A stretch of 64,000 bases of DNA. It comes from Liquidambar formosana (Eukaryota > Streptophyta > Magnoliopsida > Saxifragales > Altingiaceae). Made by a program: the position numbers and the translations under genes. Where the stretch lies: the NCBI GenBank assembly GCA_039720395.1, contig CM077827.1, positions 7,603,991 to 7,667,990 of the forward strand. The letters are read 5' to 3'. Within the stretch, counting starts at the first letter, position 1. Every line of letters begins with the position of its first letter. Below, piece by piece: positions 1 through 9,339 of this stretch. The notes beneath the pieces are model-generated. The model searched no databases. It saw nothing but the letters and a program-made list of their open reading frames with translations, and had not been told where the DNA came from.

Positions 1-278
1 GAAACCTCAATCCATGGTATAAATCATAACAATTGCATGCAATAAAGCTAACCTAAGAGAAAACCCTAATTTCAGCCTTAAGAGTTAGAACATACCTTGG
101 GAAAGCCTTCCTTGCTACTGTATAGACTCTCTCTTGCCCTTTTGGATGACTTAAGTTAATGTTCTTCAAGGCTACAGCAGGTCCTCCAACTCTCCTTCAA
201 CTCTCTCTCTCTTACTCTCTCTCAAATACTCAGGTTTTAGTGCATCAAGTGGCTCCCTTTGTGCTGAAGCATAGGGGG

Positions 279-288
279 TATTTATAGA
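279..288 (-). promoter_or_regulatory. TATA box of the left family-A LTR
   Basis: The minus strand reads CTATAAATAC here, about 1.0 kb inside the LTR. The right-hand copy has a TATAAATA at the equivalent place (62485). Confidence 0.55.
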
Positions 289-901
289 CTTCAATTAGGA
301 TTAACCAATGGCTGGGATTAAAACCCTAGAAATTAATCCAAGGGCTATTAGAGACCCCCTTGGGGCTTAAGTAACTCAAAAGTTACCAAAAACTAGAAGG
401 AAACACATCCAAAAGAGGCCAAGTACGTCAAAATAGGTAAGAGTCCGCTTCAGCAATGAAGTAGAGTGAAATTAGGAAAGTGGTCTCGGGCAAGCACTAG
501 GGCCTGGGCGGCTAGCCACCCAGGCCTAGGCGGCTAGCCGCTCGGGGCTGGGTGTTCACCTGAGCCCACTTCGGATTTTTGCCCTATTTTGACTCCTTTC
601 CCTTCTAGGAGTGTTTCAGGGGTCAAATTAAGTCCGATTTTGATGAAACAAAAGTCCAAACGACCGTGTTTCGATGAGGAATACATTTTTGAACATTTTA
701 GGGTAAAAACCACAAACCATGGGGGCATGGTTAGGTTCGACAAAGGCGGTTAACCGCTATACTATACCTTTGCTAAGCATAGGTATGCACATAGGATCAA
801 ACCAAATGCTTTTTTTATCAAAATTAAACTTTCTAAAACACTTTTAGGGATAAAATGATGACTAATTAAAGTCAATTTGAAAAGATTTGATTGGTAATTG
901 T

Positions 902-955
902 GAGTCAATTAGAGTTAACCCAAAGAATGAGTCAATTAGAGTTAACCCAAAGAAT
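902..955. repeat. 27-bp tandem duplication inside the left LTR
   Basis: Two adjacent identical 27-bp units begin with GAGTCAATTAGAG. The right-hand LTR copy has one unit at the matching place, so this duplication is private to the left copy. Confidence 0.8.
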
Positions 956-1342
956 GGTCAATTAACCAACTTGAACTACATCGAGCCATTTTAATCCTGA
1001 GCCATTGATTCATCAAATTGAACCTAGAAATACCTCATATGCATCAATATGAACTCCAATTGACAATTTGGAGATCATTTCAAGATCAAATGAAAAGTTT
1101 GGGACTTAAAAGACGATTATGCCCCTCAAGTCACAAAAGCTCTTATTATCTTTCAAGATCAACTCCAAATTGAACCAAAATTCATATCCATTGTCCTTGT
1201 GACTCTAAAAACCTAATTCAAGTAACTAGACTCAAAAAAAAAAAAACAAAAACGTACATGAAATGATGAGCCCTAGTAAGGTGGTGCAAAAATGGGGGGT
1301 GACAGGATGTGCAGACTGTTATTGAAATAGTGGATTTGCTGG

Positions 1343-1579
1343 TTATTGGTGAGGATCTTGGCGTGCTTTGGTGCGTAGCTCCACCAACCCCTCATTGGAG
1401 TCATGGTAAGAAGATGAGAAGTCTTCTTCAGAAGAGGTTTGGGCTCTCCTTTGCCCCTTCTTAGTTCCTACCGTAGAGGATTTCTTCCTAGAACCTTCAC
1501 CTAAGGTTTTGGTCTGTTTGGAAGGAGGGCTAGGGTTTGGTGGTAGGTTCTTGGAAGTTTTGGAGGATTTGGGAGCCAT
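1343..1579 (-). pseudogene. N-terminal remnant of the extra ORF (ORF2) of the old copia element
   Basis: The ATG at 1579 opens 78 codons of basic, proline- and serine-rich protein (start MAPKSSKTSKN) and ends at a TAA at 1343, shortly before the LTR boundary at 1304. It occupies the same place, downstream of pol on the same strand, as the intact ORF2 of the young element, whose N-terminus is also rich in K, S, P and Q. The conserved core domain seen in the young copy is absent because the element is truncated. I infer the homology from position and composition, since the N-terminal sequences align poorly. A TATA-like GGTTATAAAACCC lies at 1615-1627 and the leader before the ATG is CT-rich. 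Confidence 0.5.
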
Positions 1580-1614
1580 ATATGTGAGTTTGGGAGAGAA
1601 AGAGGTGAAGGAAT

Positions 1615-1706
1615 GGGTTTTATAACCAAAGAGAGAAGGTGAAACAGTGTTATGAACGGGTGCGGGAAGATGAAATGAATCGTTTGAGGTTGGAATCCCC
1701 CTTATA
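1615..1706 (-). promoter_or_regulatory. TATA-like boxes before ORF2 of the old element
   Basis: Two TATA-like sites on the minus strand, GGTTATAAAACCC at 1615-1627 and a GGTTATAAG site near 1700, lie between the palindrome cluster and the ORF2 start at 1579. No ATG occurs between the upstream box and the ORF2 start. Promoter function is inferred. Confidence 0.35.
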
Positions 1707-1716
1707 ACCTGCAACT

Positions 1717-1970
1717 TTTAGACGTTTGAGTCTTATTTCGGACGTCTAAAAATATCAATTACAAATGCCCTGTTCATTGCACAAGATTCGGACGTCTAAG
1801 TGGTCATTTAGACGTCTGAATGTGCACTTTCGAACGCCTGAGTGTGAACTCAAACATCTAAAAATTCCAGTAGTGAAATTCTTCAGACAATAAAAATTCC
1901 CATCGTCTAAGTGCTCATGGACATCTAAGTCCCATTTGCGGACATCTGAGCTGAAATTCAAATGTCTAAA
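1717..1970. repeat. palindrome cluster (GACGTC type) between pol and ORF2, old element
   Basis: About nine copies of a degenerate 14-mer of form TTYRGACGTCTRAR occur here. The clearest are at 1717-1730, 1737-1750, 1787-1800, 1807-1820, 1937-1950 and 1957-1970. Several copies have GACATC or ATGTC, as expected from CpG decay. The same motif recurs in this element's LTR (7612-7794). Confidence 0.75.
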
Positions 1971-2044
1971 ACTTAAACACCCTGAACTCATCCAACTCAA
2001 GATTAAAAACCTTTTAAATATGCATCAAATAGACAAATTATCAC

Positions 2045-5000
2045 TTAAGCACATCCTAAGTTCATGTTTTATGAAACTAAACCTATCTTCTTGAAGAGGT
2101 TTAGTGAAGATATCTGCTAATTGGTGTTCCGTACCAACAAAGTCAATCTCAACATCACCACTTTGGATATGATCTCTTATAAAATGATGTCTACTTTCAA
2201 TGTGTTTAGTGTGTGAATGTTGTATGGGTTCTTAGTTAGATTGATTGCACTTGTATTATCACATTTTATGGGAATATGATTATAATGAAATCCAAAGTCC
2301 TCAAGTTGTTGTTTCATATACAGCACTTGTGCATAACAACTATCGGCCGCCAAATACTCGACTTCGGCTATAGAAAGAACAACTGAAATTTGCTTCTTAC
2401 TAAACTAAGAAACTAGGGAATGTCCAAGAAAGTGACAAATCCCACTTATGTTTTTGTGATCTTCTTTGCATCTAGCAAAGTCTGCATCGGAGTAACTAAG
2501 CATGTCAAATGAAGTGAACTTAAAATACCATATGCCAAGATTAATTGTGCCACTTAAGTATTTAAAAATACATTTAACGGTAAGCATGTGAAATTCTTTA
2601 GGACATGATTGAAATCTAGCACATAAACATACGCTATACATGATATCTAGTCTACTAGCGGTAAGATAAAGTAAGCTACCAATTATTCCTCGGTATTTCT
2701 TTTGATCCATAAATTTACCTTTCTCATCCTTTTCAAGTTTGATGGAGCTGCTCATAGGAGTGGTGAAATTCCTTCCATCTTCCAATCCATATTTCTTGAT
2801 TAAATTTTTGACATATTTGGATTGATTTAGGAAAGTTCTTTCTTTTGTTTGCTTGATTTGTAATTTAAATAAAAAGTTGAGTTCGCCCATCATGCTCATT
2901 TCAAACTCTTCTTGCATGACTTTAGAAAAATCCTCACAAAAACTTTCATTAATAGAACCAAAGATAATATCATCATCATATATTTAAATAATAAGCGTAT
3001 CTTTATCAATGGTTTTGATAAAAATGGTGCTGTCAAGTTTTCCTCTTTTAAAACCATTTTTAAGTAAAAATCCACTAAGTCTTTCATACCATGCTCTATA
3101 AGCTTGTTTCAAACCATATAAAGCTTTTGATAATTTAAACACATGGTTTGGAAATTCATGATTTTCAAAACCGAGAGTTGTTTAACATAAACTTTCTCCT
3201 CAATAAAACCATTTAAGAAAGCACTCTTGACATCCATTTGAAATAATTTAAAATATTTATGACATGTAAATGCAAGTAACATTCTTATGGTCTCTAGTCT
3301 TGCTACCGGAGTATAGGTTTCATCATAATCTATGCCTTCTTGTTAATTATAACCTTGGGCTACGAGTCAAGCCTTGTTTCTAGTAACAACTCCAAATTCA
3401 TTCTTTTTGTTTCTAAACACCGATTTAGTTCCAATTAGACCATGGTCATGTGGTCTAGGTACCAAGGTCCAAACCTTGTTCCTTTCAAAATGATTAAATT
3501 CTTCTTGCACAACAAGAACCCATATTTCATCATTCCCGACATCATTAATATTTTTAGGTTCAACTTAAGATAAGAATGCAAGACGATCATAAATATTTCT
3601 CTTGGAAGAATGAGTTCTTACCCCATGTGAGGATTCACCTAAAATTTGATCTTTACGATGATTCCTCACAAATTTCCAAGTCTTGGTGACATTCGAATGA
3701 AGTGGAGCATTTTCAATTTATACTTCTTCTTCTGGTCTCTTAACTTCAATGACTTCGTCTTCCTTTTTTTCTTTGCCTTTGTCTTGTGAGTCTTGCTTGT
3801 CATTGAGATTCAAGTTTTCAACTTTTTCTTGCAAGGTTGTACCTACATCATCATCATCATCCACATTTCTCTTTGTGGCAATAGGATTAGTTTCATCAAA
3901 TACAACATGCATGGATTCTTGAACAGTTAATGTTCTCTTGTTAAAAACTCTATATGCTTTACTTTTCATAGAATAACCAATAAATACACCTTCATCGGAT
4001 TTAGAATCAAATTTAGAAAGTTTACCTCTATCATTCAATATAAAGCATTTACAACCAAAGACTTTAAAGTAACCTATGTTGGGTTTTTTATCATTCTACA
4101 ATTCATAAAGAGTCTCACCAAGTTTGGATCTTAATAGCACTCTATTCATTACATAGCATGAAGTATTAACGACCTTGGCCCAAAATATTGAGGTAATGAA
4201 TGTTCATTAAGCATAGTTCTAGACATTTCTTCAAGTGTTCTATTCTTTCTTTCAACTATACCATTTTGTTGAGTTCTAGGAGCGGAGAAATTGTGACCAA
4301 AGCCATTCTCATCAAAATATTGTTCAATATCCTTATTGACAAATTCACTCCTTCTATCACTCCTAACATATGTAATGGTATAGCCTTTCTCATTTTGGAC
4401 CTTTTTACAATATGTTACAAATGTAGTATGAGTCTCATCTTTATATGCAAGGAAGAACACCCATGTATATCTAGAGCTAGTAGTCATCAACAATTACAAA
4501 TGTATAGTACTTTCCTCTAAGGCTTGCAATAGCAATAAGTCCAAATAAGTCCATATATATAAGTTGCAAAGGTGTTGTAGTAGAAATATGAAGTTTTGTT
4601 TTGAAAGAAGATTTGGTTTGTTTTCCAAATTGGCATGCGCTACAAACTCTATCTTTTGTAAATTTTGCTTTTGGTAAACCTCTAATAAGCCCATGCCTAG
4701 AAAGTTTTGAAATCAAATCCATACTAGCATGTCCAAGTCTCCTATGCCATAACCAATTATTTTCATTCAAAGTGGAGAAGCAATGTACATTTCGTAATGC
4801 GATTTTTTCGAACTCTATAGTATAGATGTTACCAATCCTATATGCAATAAATAGAGTCTTATTATCATTTTTAACTATGCACTTATTTGATTTAAAAGTA
4901 ACTCTATAACCTTTATCACATAATTAACTAATGTTAAGGAGATTATACTTTAAACCATTAACTAATATAACATTTTCAACACAAAGAGGGGAATTCATTC

Positions 5001-6892
5001 TAACCTTGCCAATGCCAATTAGCTTACCCTTAGCATTGTCTCCAAAAGTCACGAAGCCACCATCCTTGGGTTTCAAAGAGATGAACTTTTATCTATCACC
5101 CGTTATATGCCTTGAGCATCCACTATCAAGAATCCATTTCTCATTACTTGATGACTTCAAGCATACCTACACAACAATTTCCAATAATTTTCTTTGGTAC
5201 CCATGCTTTCTTGGGTCCATAGGTGTTAGCCATAGGAGGTGAGGTTCCCTTAACTACCCACACCTTATTGGGAAAACCTTTAGGTTTCCTTCTCATGTTA
5301 CAAGTGTAAAAGTTATGTCCATCCTTATTACAATAGGTACATAAGACTTTAGGTGCGCTAGTAACATTTGGCTTAGGAAAGAAATTAATGTAGGACTTTT
5401 GTTTAACACGTTCTTGATAACCAATTCCGACCTTGTCAAAGCACCATCTTTAACTAGTTAATATCTTATCTAAGTTATCCTTTCCACTGGTAAACTTGGC
5501 TAAGGTATTAGTCAAGTCTTCAATCTTTTCTTTCAATAAAGTATTTTCATTTTCAAGACTAGATTGAGAAATGGTAGGGAGTGAGTCTAACTTATTTTTC
5601 AATTCTAAATTCTCATTTTTCAAAACATCTACTTCTTCTTGAAGAGATATGATATTCTTTTTCAAATCATTATTTTGGTAAGAAAATCTTTTTAATTCAA
5701 GAAAAGTGTCTTCAAGAGCATCTTGCAATTCTTCATAAATAGGAGGTTCTTCTATAGAATAATCAAATGAGTTAAGTTCGATTACTTTATCTTCCTTTGC
5801 CATGAGACAAAAGTTTGTAACCTCTTGATCACAAGAAATCTCTTCATCATCTCCATCACTATTTGCTTCATCATCCCAAGTGACGGTGAAAGCCTTCTTA
5901 TTGAACTTCCTATTGTCTTGAATTTTTTGTTGTTGTTGTTGTGGCTTGTCTTGTTGTGATTATTGTTGAGTTGAAGACAATACATTTTGATATATCTGTG
6001 CTTCTTGTACTCAAAGCATACTTGAGGTTCTCTATTAGAGGTTTCTCTTCTATTTAGAACTCTTTTGGATGAGTCACCCTTGTTGAATCTCCTTCCTTGA
6101 TTTCTTCTAGAGAAGAACTTCTTAAGCTTTTGAGATATAAAGGCCATGTCTTCATCTTCATTATTTTCATGTTCTTCATTTGAGGGTTCTTCTTCATCAT
6201 GTAAGGCTTTGAGGGCTAAGCTCTTGGAAGGCTTGCTTTCACTTATTTCACATGCTTTGAACATAAATTCTTAAGTGACTAGATTTCCATCAAGGTCACT
6301 TAGAGTCATTGAGCTAAGTTCCTTTGATTGAAGCACGGCCGTTGTGAATGTATCCTATTCCTTAGACAAGCTCCTAAAAATTTTTCTTACCAATTTGGAG
6401 TTAGTATAAATCTTGCCAAGGGAATTCAAAGGATTTATGATAGCATTAAAACGAGCAAACATATCTCTAATAGACTCATCCCTTTTTCATTTTAAACAAT
6501 TCCTATTCATAAACAAGTATGTTAATCTTTACTTCTTTCACTTGAGAGGTTCCTTTATAGGTGACTTCTAAAGTATCCCATATCTCTTTGGTGCTAGTGC
6601 ACCTAGAGATTTTGCTAAATTCATCATTAGTTAAAGCACAATATAATAATCTAATGGCTTTGGAATTTAGTTTAAGGGACTTGTGATCCGTACTAGTATA
6701 CTATTGTGGAACTTTAGGAAGAGTAACCCCATCTACTACTTTAGAAGGGATCAAATCATAGCTAGTGGATTGAATAAAAATTTGCATTCTAATTTTCCAG
6801 AAATTATATAGAGAAGCACCCCCATTAAACAGAGGTGGTATATTAAACGATTGTCCTTCGGTGAATCTGTTACCACTATAATAGTTGGCCAT
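2045..6892 (-). pseudogene. broken gag-pol of the old copia element
   Basis: From the 5' end (right): gag begins near 6892 and continues to about 5450 with a zinc-knuckle region near 6020 and an acidic, lysine-rich coiled-coil-like segment at 5450-5803. Protease follows with a DSGC motif near 5120. The integrase zinc region is at 4477-4770 (HRRLGHA and CSAC), then the integrase core (4149-4493), a linker (3718-4038), and reverse transcriptase and RNase H down to about 2045 (long piece at 2405-2917). Many stops and frameshifts separate the pieces, so it cannot make a polyprotein. The order integrase before reverse transcriptase defines Ty1/copia. Confidence 0.85.
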
Positions 6893-6933
6893 ATCATTCC
6901 TTATAAGACAAATATGTCAAATACAAAAGGTTA

Positions 6934-6946
6934 GGCTCTAATACCA
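6934..6946 (-). other. primer-binding site (initiator tRNA-Met), old copia
   Basis: The minus strand reads TGGTATTAGAGCC directly inside the LTR end. It is one base different from the usual TGGTATCAGAGCC. Confidence 0.75.
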
Positions 6947-7478
6947 ATTGTTATCCCAAGTATACAACCCTAGAGAGGGGTGAATAGGGTTTGTAGCCAA
7001 ATTAAAATTTAATTGCACAATAAAAATAAGATTATTGTAAAAACAAGAAATATCACAAGTAAGCAATAATAAGAAAATATAGAGAGAGAGAATGCAAACG
7101 ATTTTAATGAGGTTCGGCTCCCTGCCTACGTCCTCACCTCAAGAGCTCGCTTGAGAATTCAAATCCACTAAATTAATCTTCTTCCAAAGTGAAGACAAGA
7201 CCTTACACAGCAACAAGTGTTCTTCCCAAACATTTACACAAAACCCTCTTCAAGAGCTTTAAAGCTAAGGTTTTCCCAGCCCTTTAATACAAGATGATTT
7301 GATGATTGTTTGAATACAAAAGAACTCTCTCAAAGAGTAGATAACACTGGATTGAAAGCTCACTCAACTATAATTGATTTCACAATAAATGCTCACTTGA
7401 ATTTTTCTAGGGCTAGAAAGTAAATGATATTGATTTGTTTGTTTGATATCAATGAATACTCATAAATGAGTTCAAGTA

Positions 7479-7493
7479 GTGTATTTATAACCC
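7479..7493 (-). promoter_or_regulatory. LTR TATA box, old copia
   Basis: The minus strand reads GGGTTATAAATACAC. The young LTR has GGGTATAAATACA at the same place, 117 bp downstream of its palindrome cluster; here the gap is 118 bp. Confidence 0.65.
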
Positions 7494-7611
7494 AAGGGTA
7501 CAAAATGATTGTTCTATAGCAATTAATGCCGGGAAAAGAGGTTTGGTGGGCATTAAATGCCTCAAATGGCTGTTAGAAAACTAGCCGTTATGTGTCAGAT
7601 TTGAAGGTTTT

Positions 7612-7794
7612 GGACATCTGAAAATTTTAGAAACAATTTTCAATGAAAAGACACATATAATGTCCTAAACGACTTGGACATCTGAGTCTCATCTCGGACA
7701 TCTGAAGAAACGTTTATGAAAGACAATGACTAAGAAAGATCAATTCAGATTATCTGATATTCTTGGACGTCTGAGTTAGCACTCGGATGTCTGA
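7612..7794. repeat. palindrome cluster (GGACGTCTGA type) in the old LTR
   Basis: Five clear copies are GGACATCTGA at 7612-7621, 7676-7685 and 7696-7705, GGACGTCTGA at 7765-7774 and GGATGTCTGA at 7785-7794. Weaker copies lie near 7591 and 7746. The motif is the same as in the element's internal cluster at 1717-1970. Confidence 0.75.
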
Positions 7795-8338
7795 GTTTCC
7801 CAATAATCAAAATGCGATATATGTAAATAAAGTCCAATAATTTGGGATTCAACTCAAATGGCTTATGGGACCTTTTTGGCACTAAAACTAAGTTCAATTA
7901 GTTTGTTACCAAGTTGTTTAGTCATAATATAGCCCATATATCCTAAGTGAGCAAAGATTGAATCAATCTTACATAAAGATCCTAAAATCTCACAACCTCT
8001 CACAAAGGAACTTGAATGCCTTCAGCTGAATTTCCATCGATGCATTGAGTTCAAATTTGCGCTTCTTTTGAAGTCCGTAATATTCATTGTTGCTTTCTTA
8101 CTTGATCAAGACTTCCAGTTGCTATAGTGAAGTGTATAATAGATATAACCTGTCTTAAACATAACTTCATCTTAATTAGCAACTAAGCAAAATATTCTTG
8201 CTTTGTTATCATTAAAAGATATGGGATTGAACCCTTAGGGCCCACAGTAACTAATCCAATGTTTGGATTCATAAAATATAAATTATTAAGGAGAGTTTTG
8301 AAGTGCACTTGAAATTAGACTTGTAATAGAAGGATATG

Positions 8339-8530
8339 ACTTATAGGATGATAATCAAGTAAGCACGTGCTGATATAACTTATATTAACACTCGCCTTAG
8401 GAATTGTATCTTGTACATTAGTAGGATATGAGGTATATTGGACCAATACAAGGAGTATAACCCCCAATGCATGGGGTACAACCCCCAATGTATGGTACTC
8501 ATATAACTTATATCGCGTGGATGAGAACAT
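8339..8530. mobile_element. Micron-like MITE next to a TA microsatellite, copy 1
   Basis: About 190 bp are shared with 57544-57717: both have CACGTGCT followed by ATATAACTTATAT near the left end, a middle with ATGCGATATGAGGTA-like sequence, and a second ATAACTTATATC near the right end. The two ATAAC/GTTAT segments form a subterminal inverted repeat. A (TA)n run abuts the right end (8531-8551). Association with TA microsatellites recalls the Micron elements described in rice. The family name is an analogy. Confidence 0.5.
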
Positions 8531-8551
8531 GATATATATATATATATATAG

Positions 8552-9115
8552 TGGTATAAACTTTTTTTAATATTTTCTCTCTCCTTTGTTTTTCCCTATG
8601 TAACTCTCTCTTTCTTTCTTTCTCTTTTCTCTCTTCTTTTACTTCTCCAACAGGCCCTTCTTGTGGGAGGGTTTCCGTAGGGCTGGGATAGACCCAAAGG
8701 CAAGGCTGGGGGGCTGTGGAGCTATGGCAATTTTTTTTTTTTTAAATTAAAATTTTTTTATACCTTATAATACCTAATTACCAACATATAGATATCAAAA
8801 TTTTGAAAATGTTTTACTAAAATCCATGAACAATCACCTCATTAAATTAAAACTCTTTACTAATTTTAGTTATGAGCCACCTTACTTAAATATTACAATA
8901 ATAAAAAGAAGAAATAAAAACAATATGGGCAATTCTATTAACTTGATCATTGAGGAAAATGCATGTGAAAGAGCACCCAAATTTTTTTATCCAAAACATA
9001 TGGAAACTACCACATCAATTAACCAATTAGGAACATTTATATTTTTTTTCATAAATTTTGTATTTAGGTGGCCAAGTTACTATATCATTTGCGCAAGTAG
9101 CTTTGAACGAAAAAT
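8552..9115. other. intergenic, no gene seen
   Basis: AT-rich sequence with CT-rich and poly-T stretches (8570-8650, 8735-8755). Short open frames here have no recognisable protein. Confidence 0.6.
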
Positions 9116-9130
9116 TTGCACTACTACAAT

Positions 9131-9330
9131 AATAGAAAAAGATCACAGTTGAAAAAAATAAAAAGATCACACTTTTTTTAAAAACTGTGATCTTATGTGG
9201 AGACAAAATATTTAATCACAGTTTTATAAAAAAGTGTGATCTTTTTAAGAATTTTAATCTCAGTTTTTTAAAAACCGTGATCATAAGGCATAAGATAGAT
9301 CACGGTATTAAGTTATACCATGATCTTTCT
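9131..9330. repeat. left subterminal repeat block of the CACTA element
   Basis: Repeated GATCACAG/CTGTGATC half-sites in both orientations, for example at 9140, 9168, 9186, 9217, 9234, 9281 and 9298, form imperfect hairpins. These are probable transposase-binding sites. Confidence 0.75.
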
Positions 9331-9339
9331 AGAAATATT

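Larger units (their letters stand above)
1..1304 (-). mobile_element. partial long LTR (family A), minus orientation
   Basis: On the minus strand this starts with TGTCAC at 1304 and matches, base by base over most of its length, the plus-strand sequence beginning at 61495. It runs off the left edge, so its length is unknown. A TATA box lies inside it, as expected for a U3/R boundary. No primer-binding site or coding domain of this family is in the window, so the superfamily is open; the long LTR would suit a Ty3/gypsy element, but that is a guess. Its edge at 1304 coincides with the cut end of the old copia element, so it inserted into or recombined with it. Confidence 0.7.
1305..8246 (-). 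mobile_element. old SIRE/Maximus-like Ty1/copia element, 3'-truncated
   Basis: On the minus strand the order is 5' LTR (8246-6949), initiator-Met primer-binding site, gag, protease, integrase, reverse transcriptase and RNase H, a palindrome cluster, and the start of an extra ORF that ends where the family-A LTR begins. All reading frames carry stops or frameshifts. It is clearly related to the young element at 46188-56199, with the same gene order and long stretches of similar protein, but is much more diverged. No 3' LTR or target duplication can be seen because that end is missing. Confidence 0.85.
6949..8246 (-). mobile_element. 5' LTR of the old copia element
   Basis: The plus-strand left end TGTTATCCCAAG and the following stretch (ACCCTAGAG, GGGTGAATAGGG) match the LTR of the young element. 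The right end, CTTAGGGCCCACA, resembles the young LTR end CTTTAGGTCTAACA. The length is about 1.3 kb, close to the 1320 bp of the young LTR. The right boundary is inferred from this similarity and the CA terminus. Confidence 0.65.
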
